64,000 bases of DNA from Tepidibacter aestuarii (GTDB taxonomy: Bacteria; Bacillota; Clostridia; Peptostreptococcales; Peptostreptococcaceae), in the NCBI RefSeq assembly GCF_934924865.1, contig NZ_OW235315.1, forward strand, positions 1,674,001 to 1,738,000, read 5' to 3'. Each line of letters opens with the position of its first letter. The first letter of the stretch is position 1. This document shows, piece after piece, positions 44,826 to 52,851 of the stretch. The notes under the pieces were generated by a model. It saw only the letters and a program-made list of their open reading frames with translations. It was not told the DNA's origin and searched no databases. The position numbers and the translations under genes were made by a program.

Positions 44826-45014
44826 CTAAATTGGGGGAAATGGATATCTAGAACAACCAGGGAGCTCCCCTCCAGGAATCATAAGACAACAACGGCAATC
44901 ACATTTAGACCCACCTGCAAGAGTACAACGGATTGTACATCCTAAGTCGCATATTACAATAAAGGGATATAGGTTTAGAACTCCTGGATAAACATATGGA
45001 TTATAAAAGTACAA
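44826..45014 (-). CDS. 62-residue cysteine-rich peptide carried between the IS ends
   Basis: Starts at TTG 45012-45014 with GAGAGGTG-like GAGGTG seven bases upstream on the minus strand, so translation is plausible. The N-terminal YFYNPYVYPGVLNLYPF is Tyr/Pro-rich; the C-terminal half has nine cysteines (CDLGCTIRC, CDCRCC, PGC). I recognise no family. It may be a spore-surface type protein, a metal-binding peptide or a modified-peptide precursor. It lies between the intact IS and a 148-bp IS remnant, as a passenger. Confidence 0.5.
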   Translation of the reverse strand: MYFYNPYVYPGVLNLYPFIVICDLGCTIRCTLAGGSKCDCRCCLMIPGGELPGCSRYPFPPI

Positions 45015-45297
45015 TTGGATTCACCTCTTTATAAACTATTTATTACTTATATTATGAATTGTATTGGAGATGTGTGTTATCTAAATATACAGTCTTTTTT
45101 TAGGCTGCAAAAGTGCCAATACCTTACGGTACCTTAGTATGGGTTATCACCAGCTATTTAACAAAATATTACTCTAAGGCTCTAAGTTTTGAATAAAAAA
45201 ACCACGCTAACCAATTCCAAAAAACTTCATTACAAAAATGATGTTTACGAAACTATACTTCAAACAAGATTTTGATCAAACTTTTTTTAACACCTAT

Positions 45298-45445
45298 AAT
45301 AGCTATCCAGCTAAGGATACTAAAAACTAGAAATATGTTATCATTTGGCATACATAAATATAGAAAAACCATAGGGTAATATATGAAAATATCACGCCTA
45401 TTGCAATAAATAACTTTACTTATATTTCTTAGCTTGATATCTATG
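45298..45445 (+). mobile_element. Internally deleted IS231-like remnant (MITE-like)
   Basis: About 148 bp with ends AATAGCTATCCAGCTAAG and CTTAGCTTGATATCTATG, related to the intact IS ends; the inner TACTAAAAACTAGAAATATG also matches its left side and ATTTCTTAGCTTGAT its right side. No transposase remains. Its right end abuts the target duplication at 45446, so the unit 43069-45445 may have moved as a whole. Confidence 0.8.
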
Positions 45446-45534
45446 GGGACACCCCAACAAGAATGCTTTTTACATTTAGAAAATAATTACCTGCTTATGA
45501 AGTGAAGAGGATGGATAAACCATTCTCTTTTTTT
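45446..45534 (+). repeat. Right part of the split dispersed repeat copy
   Basis: GGGACACCCCA, then ACAAGAATGC, ATTACCTGCTTATGAAG and AGAGGATGG-ATAAA-CCATTCTCTTTTTTT. The 3' hairpin is the same variant as at 1504. Confidence 0.9.
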
Positions 45535-45589
45535 GATATAGGATTATTTATAAAAATATATGTAGAAACAAATTTGATTAGAACATAAA

Positions 45590-45680
45590 AAATAATTACT
45601 GATCACAAGTATTACAATTTGTGGAAAGTATTATATAATAAAAATGAGTTTTTAAATTTTGATTAAAAGAATTTAAATGT
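45590..45680 (+). promoter_or_regulatory. Duplicated promoter module, copy B
   Basis: ATAATTACTGATCACAAGT, ACAATTTGTGGAAAGTATTA, TATAATAAAAATGAG, TTTTGATTAAAAGAATTT. The same module lies at 19655-19745. TATAATA is a likely -10 for the GNAT gene at 45768. Confidence 0.55.
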
Positions 45681-45767
45681 GAATTAGAGAAAAATGTACT
45701 TATTGTTTATAAGAAATATAAATATTTTACTAAGATCAAAAGCTCATAATACTGATGGAGGTAATGT

Positions 45768-46316
45768 ATGATTATTGAAAAGAAAAGAATAGAAGGTAAA
45801 AGTATAACATGGATACTTCGTTGTGCAACAAAATATGATGCAATTGAATTATCTAAATTAAGAGTTAAAATTGATGGAGAGACAGAAAATCTTGATAGGG
45901 AAACTGGTGAAGGTTTATTAACACCAGAAGATTTTGAAAAACTTATTTATGAAGATTCAATAGATGAAAAAAGTATATTTTTAGTTGCAGAAGTAGAAGG
46001 TGAAATTGTTGGATTTACTCGTTGTCAAGGAACTAAACTAAGTAGATTTAGACATAAAGCAGAGTTTGGAATATGTATATCAAAGAAATACTGGGGCTAT
46101 GGAATTGGTAAAGTACTACTAGAAAATATTTTGATATGGGCAAATAATGTGGGAATTGAAAAAATTTCATTAACTGTAGTACAAACAAATACAAAAGCGA
46201 TTAAATTATATAAAAGATATGGATTTGCAGAAGAAGGATTATTAATAAAGGATCGTATTCATAAAGATGGAAATTATTATAATACAGTTATAATGGGAAG
46301 GTTGTTAGATAAATAG
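45768..46316 (+). CDS. GNAT acetyltransferase
   Basis: A 182-residue GNAT protein. The beta4-alpha3 region is FGICISKKYWGYGIGKVLLE (Q/R-x-x-G-x-G/A as WGYGIGK), followed by VVQTNTKAIKLYKRYGFAEEG. It resembles the minus-strand gene at 58130 (both have the DGET...NREXGE N-terminal segment and FRHKAEFGI/YRHKGQFGI), so the two are paralogues. GGAGGT precedes the ATG. Substrate unknown; this subgroup is often annotated as small-molecule acetyltransferase. Confidence 0.88.
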   Translation: MIIEKKRIEGKSITWILRCATKYDAIELSKLRVKIDGETENLDRETGEGLLTPEDFEKLIYEDSIDEKSIFLVAEVEGEIVGFTRCQGTKLSRFRHKAEFGICISKKYWGYGIGKVLLENILIWANNVGIEKISLTVVQTNTKAIKLYKRYGFAEEGLLIKDRIHKDGNYYNTVIMGRLLDK

Positions 46317-46467
46317 ATATTAAAAACTAGAACATAATATTCTTATTTCATGAAGAAATTAAATGGAAATTTAATACGCAATATATAATTATTGCGAAGT
46401 AAAATAACCTAATAAAAGAATAAAATTAAAAAATATTTGTTAAATAGATGATGGAAGGAGATTCTTT

Positions 46468-46916
46468 ATGGAAAATATAAAAGACATTTTAAAGAAACAT
46501 GGATTTTCATTTGAACTAATTAATAATGACAAGCCTATTTATACGGCAAAAGAAGGTGCTGATTATTTTAAAATTAATATCGGTCAAACGGCAGCGACCT
46601 TGATAATATATACTGATATGGGCTTTTATGCACTGGTTGTTTCAGGAGAACGAGGTCGTGTAAATTTCAAAGAAATAAAACGTATTTTAAACTGTAAAAA
46701 TGTTAGATTAGCAACTAAAGATGAAGTCAAGGCAGTTACAGGATTTTTAATTGGATGTGTTCCTTTGCTTGGTATTTCATTGCCATATATAATAGACAAC
46801 AAGTTTTTTCAATTTTCTTATATATATATGGAGGAACAGGAAATTTAAATTTGACGTTAAAAGTTAGTCCTGACGCTTTAATAAAATTAAATAAAGTTGT
46901 TGGAATGTTAGAGTAG
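46468..46916 (+). pseudogene. YbaK/ProX-like aminoacyl-tRNA deacylase, frameshifted at a TA repeat
   Basis: The frame from ATG 46468 (AAGGAGA upstream) reads as a YbaK-domain protein, which hydrolyses mischarged tRNA: GQTAATLIIYTDMGFYALVV, KEIKRILNCKNVRLATKDEV, VTGFLIGCVPLLGI. It ends early at 46848. The expected C terminus, GGTGNLNLTLKVSPDALIKL, is in the next frame and ends at 46916. The shift is at the run TATATATATATG (about 46818-46829). Removing or adding two bases restores a 148-residue protein. Confidence 0.75.
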
Positions 46917-46990
46917 TTCTCAACACCTATAAATGTTGTAAGAACTCTTAATGAAGTTAACTTAAGGAGAACTTATTTTTTAGAAAAAAC

Positions 46991-47103
46991 GGACAAATTA
47001 TGCTTGTACTACTAATGGGGTACACACCAGTAAGAATGCGTTTTGCATTAAAAAATAACTACCTGTTTGTTAAGGAAGGGACGTAGAGTTATCTTCTTTT
47101 TAA
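46991..47103 (+). repeat. Dispersed repeat core, copy 11
   Basis: GGACAAATTATGCTTGTACT, ATGGGGTACACACCA, GTAAGAATGCG, AACTACCTGTTTGTTAAG, GGAAGGGACGTAGAGTT-ATCTTCTTTTTA. The upstream arm TCTTAATGAAGTTAACTTAA is shared with copies 9 and 15 (31567, 63039). Confidence 0.87.
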
Positions 47104-47356
47104 TTTTAGTCATTAAAGTATATGATCATATAAATATAGAACATTTTTGCCACTGACGGTTTTTGTTAGGTGGTAAATTATTTTTATAGCTAAATATTAT
47201 TATGAATTAAGAACAAAAGATTAATTATCTTGCAAACTTTTAAGGATTTTTTTGAATTACTTATGAATGAGATGTATAATTTGTTTTAGGTAATAAATTA
47301 CAATTTCAAAATAAGACCAATTAGAGATTGTAAATATAATGAGAGGGGTTAAAATT

Positions 47357-47404
47357 ATGAGAATAATTGTAGTTTATAAACTCCATGTAAAGTCTGCAAA
47401 ATAA
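47357..47404 (+). CDS. Putative 15-residue leader peptide
   Basis: GAGAGGGG at 47341 precedes ATG 47357, opening MRIIVVYKLHVKSAK and ending TAA at 47404. Its last eight codons coincide with two inverted-repeat arms (47378-47386 and 47387-47397) that can pair with downstream sequence. That is the layout of translation-coupled attenuators ahead of resistance genes. Confidence 0.45.
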   Translation: MRIIVVYKLHVKSAK

Positions 47405-47484
47405 GCGTCGATGATGCTTTAAATGGAGTTTAAATTATAATAAAATAATCATCGACTTTTATTTAATTGATAAGCAGACTTTAC
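47378..47484 (+). promoter_or_regulatory. Interleaved inverted repeats, possible pseudoknotted leader RNA
   Basis: Three arm pairs: AAACTCCAT (47378) / ATGGAGTTT (47423); GTAAAGTCTGC (47387) / GCAGACTTTAC (47474); GTCGATGAT (47407) / ATCATCGAC (47448). All are perfect (9, 11 and 9 bp) and cannot form together as simple nested hairpins, so alternative or pseudoknotted folds are implied. They lie between the leader peptide and the CD3324-type gene. Confidence 0.65.
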
Positions 47485-47518
47485 ATCCTTAATCATTAAT
47501 AATTAAGGAGTGAAGTTA

Positions 47519-47782
47519 ATGAAATACATAAAAGCATCCGATATACTTCCAGAACAGCTTATTACTGAAATTCATAAATATATCGAAGGACATGCAATAT
47601 ATATCCCTAATAAAACAGGTACTCGTAAGACTTGGGGTGAAAAAAACGGAGCAAAATATGAATATATACAACGTAATAATGAAATCCGTATTTCGTATAA
47701 AAATGGGAACTCAATAAATGAATTGTCAGAAAAATACTGTCTTTCTGTTGAAACTATTAAGAAAATTGTATATTCACGTTAA
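47519..47782 (+). CDS. CD3324-type small regulator (Mor-like helix-turn-helix)
   Basis: An 87-residue protein. The N-terminal ASDILPEQLITEIHKYIEGH and IYIPNKTGTRKTWGEK are conserved in the small CD3324/Mor-like group, and the C-terminal ISYKNGNSINELSEKYCLSV-ETIKKIVYS is a helix-turn-helix (IYKNG-like, quoted in two parts). Start ATG 47519 after AAGGAG; the GTG at 47510 overlaps that site. Family members are probable DNA-binding proteins of unknown target. A truncated relative lies at 42293 on the other strand. Confidence 0.75.
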   Translation: MKYIKASDILPEQLITEIHKYIEGHAIYIPNKTGTRKTWGEKNGAKYEYIQRNNEIRISYKNGNSINELSEKYCLSVETIKKIVYSR

Positions 47783-47786
47783 GAAA

Positions 47787-47832
47787 TGCCCTCTGTAACA
47801 TTTATTGATACAGGGGGTATGTATTTTTTTAT
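47787..47832 (+). terminator. Rho-independent terminator
   Basis: Stem TGCCCTCTGTA / TACAGGGGGTA (one G-T pair) with a loop of 11 and a TGTATTTTTTT tail, just after the CD3324-type gene. Confidence 0.8.
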
Positions 47833-47943
47833 TATAAAAATAGTAAGGATATATTTTTATATAGTATTGTTTTAAAATTATTATAGTAGTTTTATACGAA
47901 TTAAGGACTATTAAAAAATATATAATTAATGGAGATGGTTATA

Positions 47944-48870
47944 ATGAACAATGAACTATTGAATGAGTTGGTATTATCCGTAAAGAGTCAAAATCTTAAC
48001 GTACTGAATGTCGTTGTTCGGCAAGATGGTAATATAATTGCTAAACATGATTTCGAAGAAGAAAAGCCTACTCTTTTGTGGTCAGTAAGCAAAACATTTA
48101 CTTCAATGGCAGTTGGTATTGCAATTAGTGAGGGTTACTTCAAAATCAATGATCATGTTATAGATTTTTTCCCGGACCTTCCACATGTACGCATAAATGA
48201 ACATCTTAAAAAGATGACTATACATGATTTGCTTTGTATGGGAATTGGACATGAAGAATGCCCAGTGATAAAGGCTGATTGGAGCAACGGGAAGAGTTGG
48301 GATATTTGCCAATTGTTCTTTGATGAACCGATTGTATTTGAACCTGGAACTCATTTTACATATAGCAATTCTGCAACTTATATGCTTTCAAAAATCATAA
48401 GAATTACTACAGGTACTAACTTAGATGAATACTTAGATAAAAGAATATTTCAACAATTGGATATACCTAAACCTAAATGGGATACATGTCCAAAAGGAAT
48501 CCCACAAGGATTTTCAGGTTTATATTTAACAGCAGAGCAATTATCTAGATTCGGACAATTAATTCTTGATAAAGGGGTTTGGAAGGATAAGCAACTTATT
48601 CCTTCAAGTTATATAGAGAAAGCAACATCGGTTCAAATTAAAACCAGTGATTTTAACTCATACTTTGCGACTGCAGACCATCATCAAGGGTATGGCTATC
48701 AAATATGGATGAACTCATATGCTAATTCATATCGTATGGACGGTTTATATGGTCAATATGTTGTAATACTACCAGATAAGAATACTGTTGTAACATACAT
48801 TTCAAACGAGTCTCAAAATATGACAGGGGTTCTTGAGCTCACATGGAATACATTAATAGATAAACTATAA
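47944..48870 (+). CDS. Serine hydrolase of the beta-lactamase (class C-like) family
   Basis: A 308-residue penicillin-recognising-fold hydrolase. The catalytic S-x-x-K is WSVSKTFTSM (about 52-61), the Y-x-N motif is FTYSNSATYML (about 138), and the KTG position is occupied by HHQGYGYQIW. Without a KTG box, it is more likely an esterase or peptidase than a true beta-lactamase. No signal peptide is seen, so it should be cytoplasmic. ATG 47944 follows GGAGATGG; an earlier in-frame ATG at 47929 overlaps this site. Confidence 0.87.
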   Translation: MNNELLNELVLSVKSQNLNVLNVVVRQDGNIIAKHDFEEEKPTLLWSVSKTFTSMAVGIAISEGYFKINDHVIDFFPDLPHVRINEHLKKMTIHDLLCMGIGHEECPVIKADWSNGKSWDICQLFFDEPIVFEPGTHFTYSNSATYMLSKIIRITTGTNLDEYLDKRIFQQLDIPKPKWDTCPKGIPQGFSGLYLTAEQLSRFGQLILDKGVWKDKQLIPSSYIEKATSVQIKTSDFNSYFATADHHQGYGYQIWMNSYANSYRMDGLYGQYVVILPDKNTVVTYISNESQNMTGVLELTWNTLIDKL

Positions 48871-49098
48871 TCATGTTGAGGATTATGCATTTTTGTTTTA
48901 ATACGCATTCTTCTTATTTAGTATCATAGTTATTTAATGGAAAAATGGCTTACTTTTAATGGTAAGCCTAATTTTATGAATTACATTATTTTTTAAGATA
49001 AACTTAACTACATATTTATATTTAAGATTGTCTACTGTTAGCATACGATACATGTGGAAACAATTACACTAATAGAGCGAATTTAGAGCGTTTCACAT

Positions 49099-49134
49099 AT
49101 TCTCACAGACGAATAAGGCTGTGGGAATTTTTCT
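49099..49134 (+). terminator. Rho-independent terminator
   Basis: Stem ATTCTCACAG / CTGTGGGAAT (one G-T pair), loop of 10, TTTTTC tail. It is 230 bases after the serine hydrolase; nothing else is recognisable between. Confidence 0.65.
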
Positions 49135-49215
49135 TAGGGGGTTTAACAATAACGCAGAATTAATGAAGATTGCGCAAAAGTATAGGATTTGCTTGTTTAT
49201 TTTATGATACTTTCT

Positions 49216-49671
49216 CTATTCAGCATCTGAAATTTGCTTTAATAATTGTTGTGAGTAGGAACATGTGTTTTCATTATTCTCTGAAGCATTATCATGTATC
49301 TTAGTAGTGCCAGCATCCAGCGCGGTTTTATAATACCAACATTTGTAATTAATCTTATCAAGAGAATCTTGAAGGATTTTTATTTGTTTTTCTGTTTCTA
49401 GTTTTCGCTCAAGGAACATATCGTATCGCTGTTGCAATGTGGAATCACCATCCATGCACCAATCGATGAATATTTTGATATCTTTAATTGACATACCTGT
49501 ATTTTTTAAGCATTCAATAATTGAGAGCCATTCGAAATCCTCTTCTTTAAATCTTCTTATTCCCCCTTCAGTGCGGTCAATAGATGGAAGAAGTCCCTCT
49601 TTATCATAGTAGCGTAATGTAGATGATGTAATGTTCATTCTTTTTGCAACTTGGCCAATAGTATAGCTCAT
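49216..49671 (-). CDS. MerR-family transcriptional regulator
   Basis: A 151-residue MerR protein. The N-terminal helix-turn-helix and wing are MSYTIGQVAKRMNITSSTLR then YYDKEGLLPSIDRTEGG-IRRF, followed by a coiled-coil dimerisation helix. Its C terminus has single cysteines (CWYY, NTCSY), so a thiol or electrophile signal is possible. It is divergent from the hydrolase at 49773, and the shared gap contains a typical MerR promoter with a 20-bp palindrome. AGGAGGA precedes the ATG on the minus strand. Confidence 0.9.
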   Translation of the reverse strand: MSYTIGQVAKRMNITSSTLRYYDKEGLLPSIDRTEGGIRRFKEEDFEWLSIIECLKNTGMSIKDIKIFIDWCMDGDSTLQQRYDMFLERKLETEKQIKILQDSLDKINYKCWYYKTALDAGTTKIHDNASENNENTCSYSQQLLKQISDAE

Positions 49672-49692
49672 AGATTTTCCTCCTAAAAGGTA

Positions 49693-49723
49693 TTGACTTA
49701 AAGTTAACTTTAAGTTGTATACT
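49693..49723 (+). promoter_or_regulatory. MerR-type promoter with perfect 20-bp operator
   Basis: TTGACT (49693-49698), 19-base spacer, TATACT (49718-49723). The long spacer is the hallmark of MerR-activated promoters. The palindrome ACTTAAAGTTAACTTTAAGT (49696-49715) fills the spacer. It faces the hydrolase at 49773. Confidence 0.88.
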
Positions 49724-49772
49724 CATATTATATTATAAAAAATAATAAGTCAAGAAATAGGAGGAATTTAAA

Positions 49773-50765
49773 ATGAAAAATGAATCTATTATGACACAAC
49801 ACACAGCGGCAGATACATTGTCATGGGAGAAAACTTTTCCTAAGAGTGACAAGGTAACAGTTGAGAAAGTTTCATTCAAAAACAGGTATAATATTATCAT
49901 TTCAGCAGATATATATGTACCTAAAGACATCGATAAATCTCAAAAATACGCAGCCATTATTGTTGGTGCACCATATGGAGGCGTTAAAGAACAGGGAGCA
50001 GGTATCTATGCTCAAACTATGGCAGAACGAGGATTTGTTGCCATTGCATTTGATCCATCATTTAACGGAGAAAGCGGCGGAGAGCCAAGACGAACTTCTT
50101 CTCCAGATATATTTGTTGAAGATTTCAGTGCCACAGTGGATTTCTTGGGAATACGTCCATTTGTAGATAGAAACAAAATTGGGGTAATAGGTATATGCGG
50201 TAGTGGTGGTTTTGCAATCAGTGCAGCACAGGTTGATAGACGTATTAAAGCAGTTTCCACAGTTAGTATGTATGATATAAGTCGTTTGAAATCAAAGGGC
50301 TTTTTAGATTCCATGACTGAAGAAGAACGAAACAAATATCTTGACCAACTTGGTGAACAACGTTGGAATGAATTTGAATTAGGAGAGAAAAAACTTACTC
50401 CTAGAGGAGCACCAGAAAAAGTTGATGAAAATACAGATCCAATCAGTCGTGAATTCTATGAATACTATTCCACTCCTCGTGGTTATCACCCAAATTCAAT
50501 TACTCAATTTACCATGACGAGCGATATGTCATTTATGAATTTTTCTTTGCATACTTATATTAAATCAATTTCACCAAGACCAATTTTGTTTATCGTTGGT
50601 GAACATGCTCACTCAAAGTACTTTAGTGAAGATGCCTATAAGCTAGCGGCTGAACCGAAGGAACTTTATAGTGTTCCAGGTGCAGGGCATGTAGATCTAT
50701 ATGACAGATTCCAGTACATCCCATTCGACAAGCTTGAGTCCTTCTTCAAAGAAAACATGAAATAG
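49773..50765 (+). CDS. Alpha/beta hydrolase (dienelactone-hydrolase-like)
   Basis: A 330-residue alpha/beta hydrolase. The nucleophile elbow is IGVIGICGSGGFAIS (about 143-157), in which Cys may be the nucleophile as in dienelactone hydrolases. The oxyanion region is VGAPYGGVKEQGAG, and the acid/His part is IVGEHAHSKYFSEDAY ... PGAGHVDLYDR. GGAGGAAT precedes the ATG. It is the first gene under the MerR promoter, likely induced by an electrophile or aromatic compound and processing an ester or lactone; the substrate is inference. Confidence 0.85.
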   Translation: MKNESIMTQHTAADTLSWEKTFPKSDKVTVEKVSFKNRYNIIISADIYVPKDIDKSQKYAAIIVGAPYGGVKEQGAGIYAQTMAERGFVAIAFDPSFNGESGGEPRRTSSPDIFVEDFSATVDFLGIRPFVDRNKIGVIGICGSGGFAISAAQVDRRIKAVSTVSMYDISRLKSKGFLDSMTEEERNKYLDQLGEQRWNEFELGEKKLTPRGAPEKVDENTDPISREFYEYYSTPRGYHPNSITQFTMTSDMSFMNFSLHTYIKSISPRPILFIVGEHAHSKYFSEDAYKLAAEPKELYSVPGAGHVDLYDRFQYIPFDKLESFFKENMK

Positions 50766-50787
50766 AGATTCTATTGATGGTAAAATT

Positions 50788-51320
50788 ATGCGAAATTATA
50801 TGGATACCATTAAAGGCGAGCGTGCTAGTAGTGTATTTTATGACATTGCTTTTGGTAAAGAGCTATATTATCATCATCAAGGCTGGTTGTTGGGCAGAGT
50901 GCCAACTGACGATAATTTTACGTTTTATCGCAAAGCTGTACTGGATGAGAATGTGCCTATCGTGCCAGAAGGTGACTTTGTTGCAAAACAGGCATCTATG
51001 TATTATGTTTCGATAGATTCTTCTGGTAAACTGGGTTGGGAAAGCAATGAATTGATATATGTAGATACTACTGCATATGTTATTGAGGTTAAGAAAAGCT
51101 AGATTATGATTTGTTATTAGAAAAGGTTAAGACCTTGTTTGGTATTGAGATTTTGATGCTAGGGGGGAGGGGTGTCCTAAAGTAGGCAGGTATGTGTGAT
51201 GAACTAAGTGTTGTTATATATGCATTAGCAGACGATTCCACAGAAACACCTATTTTGTTTGCAGCGAAAGAAGGACTGGCTACTGACAAACCCATAGGTT
51301 TCACATTAAAAAATGTCTAG
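50788..51320 (+). pseudogene. RibD-C/dihydrofolate-reductase-like gene, frameshifted
   Basis: Frame 50788-51102 contains ASMYYVSIDSSGKLGWESNE and TTAYVIEVKKS, the start of a RibD C-terminal-like reductase. The rest is out of frame: YDLLLEKVKTLFGIEILMLG GR-type text in 51107-51170, then a stop, then AGMCDELSVVIYALADDSTE to 51320. At least one frameshift and one stop break it, and the N-terminal NADPH-binding part is rearranged. Confidence 0.7.
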
Positions 51321-51462
51321 ATTATGGATGGCAGGAGTGTATGGCTTAGATATACTGTAAACCAGTAGTTTCTGATGTTTCCATTAACTGACTAGTATTG
51401 GAGATATCTGAGGTGTTTGGTGTAACGCAAGGTAAGAATGAATGAGAAAGAAGGAATAATCA

Positions 51463-52188
51463 ATGTTAATGACTGAATTGATGAAGACTGATGCAGAGTT
51501 TATGGATAGGTTTCATAATTTTGCATTTGATGAGGTAATTAATGAAAAGAGTGCAGAACTTGAAGTGAAACCGAAAATGATGGCAATTCTCTCAACACTG
51601 ATTGGATGTCAGGGATTGGATGAGTTCAAAATAATGCTGTCTGAGGCATTGAAGCTAGGTGTAACACCTATAGAAGTAAAAGAAATTGTTTATCAGGCAG
51701 TGGCTTATCTTGGTATGGGGAGAGTGTTACCCTTCCTGTATACGGTGAATGATGTATTGATATCCAGTGGTTATAAACTTCCATTAAAGGAGCAGTCAAC
51801 TACTACAATGGATAATCGTCTGGAAAAAGGCATTCAGTCACAGGTGGATATTTTTGGAGAAGGAATGAGAGAGTTTTATAAGTCCGGTACTGAGGAATGC
51901 AGGCATATTAATAAGTGGCTTGCTGCAAATTGTTTTGGCGATTACTATACCAGAAATGGATTGGATTATAGACAACGTGAGATGATTACATTTTGTTTTC
52001 TAGCTGCACAGGGAGGATGTGAACTGCAGTTGACTTCTCATGCAATGGCAAACATGAGAATCGGAAATGATAAACACTTATTAATCCGTGTCATTAGTCA
52101 ATGCGTTCCTTATATTGGTTATCCAAGGTCTTTAAATGCATTAAGATGTATAAATGATGCGGCAAAACAAATAGAAACAGGAAAGTAA
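51463..52188 (+). CDS. Carboxymuconolactone decarboxylase / AhpD-like protein
   Basis: A 241-residue protein with two AhpD-like helical domains (about 15-100 and 115-225). The first has ILSTLIGCQGLDEFKIMLSE and VTPIEVKEIVYQAVAYLGMG; the second has REMITFCFLAAQGGCELQLT. The C-x-x-C/H pair of true AhpD is not complete in either, so peroxidase activity is uncertain. GAAGGAAT precedes the ATG. Codon use is visibly more G+C-rich than the neighbours, suggesting transfer. It usually travels with the cupin gene that follows. Confidence 0.87.
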   Translation: MLMTELMKTDAEFMDRFHNFAFDEVINEKSAELEVKPKMMAILSTLIGCQGLDEFKIMLSEALKLGVTPIEVKEIVYQAVAYLGMGRVLPFLYTVNDVLISSGYKLPLKEQSTTTMDNRLEKGIQSQVDIFGEGMREFYKSGTEECRHINKWLAANCFGDYYTRNGLDYRQREMITFCFLAAQGGCELQLTSHAMANMRIGNDKHLLIRVISQCVPYIGYPRSLNALRCINDAAKQIETGK

Positions 52189-52218
52189 AAATCAAATAAA
52201 AAAACGGAGGTAATTACA

Positions 52219-52632
52219 ATGAATAAAGAAAATAATTTAGGACCGGGAGCAGTATTTGAAATGGGGGGTGAAAACACCTCATTTGCACAGTATTTTGTGG
52301 GTAAGAGTTATCTGAACATGCTTTCTCTGGAGAGAGTGGTTATCGGTAATGTAACCTTTGAGCCGGGATGTCGTAACAACTGGCATATCCATCATAAAGG
52401 TGGTCAGATTCTTCTGGTAACCTCAGGAAGAGGCTATTATCAGGAGTGGGGAAAAGAGCCGCAGGAACTGCATCAGGGGGATGTAGTCAATATCCCACCG
52501 GAAGTCAAACACTGGCATGGGGCGGCACCAGATAGTTGGTTTCAACATTTGGCAGTAGAAGTTCCGGCAGAAGGTGCATCGAATGAATGGTTGGAACCGG
52601 TGGATGATAAGCAGTATGAAGGATTGAAATAA
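52219..52632 (+). CDS. Cupin-domain protein
   Basis: A 137-residue single cupin. Motif 1 is NWHIHHKGGQILLVTSGRG (two His for metal), and motif 2 is GDVVNIPPEVKHWHGA. Proteins like this bind Fe, Mn or Zn and are often neighbours of carboxymuconolactone decarboxylases. ACGGAGGT precedes the ATG, 30 bases after the CMD gene. Its G+C content is clearly higher than the window average, the strongest sign of recent acquisition in this cluster. Confidence 0.9.
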   Translation: MNKENNLGPGAVFEMGGENTSFAQYFVGKSYLNMLSLERVVIGNVTFEPGCRNNWHIHHKGGQILLVTSGRGYYQEWGKEPQELHQGDVVNIPPEVKHWHGAAPDSWFQHLAVEVPAEGASNEWLEPVDDKQYEGLK

Positions 52633-52726
52633 AAACGTTTAATATATAAAGATAAATTATGAGTTTCAGTATGTATGTACCAATAAGAATTTTATTTGAA
52701 TAAGGTTAGTTATAGTTAAATAAATT

Positions 52727-52834
52727 ATGAAAACAATAATTTTATATTATTACTATAGTGGAAATACAAAGTGAATTGCAGAGATGATTTAACATGAAAT
52801 TGGCGGTGATCTCGCTCTTATAGATAAAAATTAA
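52727..52834 (+). pseudogene. Flavodoxin N-terminal remnant
   Basis: ATG 52727 opens MKTIILYYYYSGNTK, matching the flavodoxin FMN phosphate loop (normally S-x-T/S-G-N-T), then hits TGA. The frame continues IAEMI-stop-HEIGGDLALIDKN-stop, still flavodoxin-like. Three stops in 36 codons and the absence of the remainder show that it is dead. Confidence 0.8.
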
Positions 52835-52851
52835 GAAGGGAAGATGTTGAC

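Noticed and set aside
47944..48870. Calling the class C-like protein a beta-lactamase resistance gene
   Set aside because: The KTG position is HHQG and there is no signal peptide. Most such proteins are esterases or peptidases.
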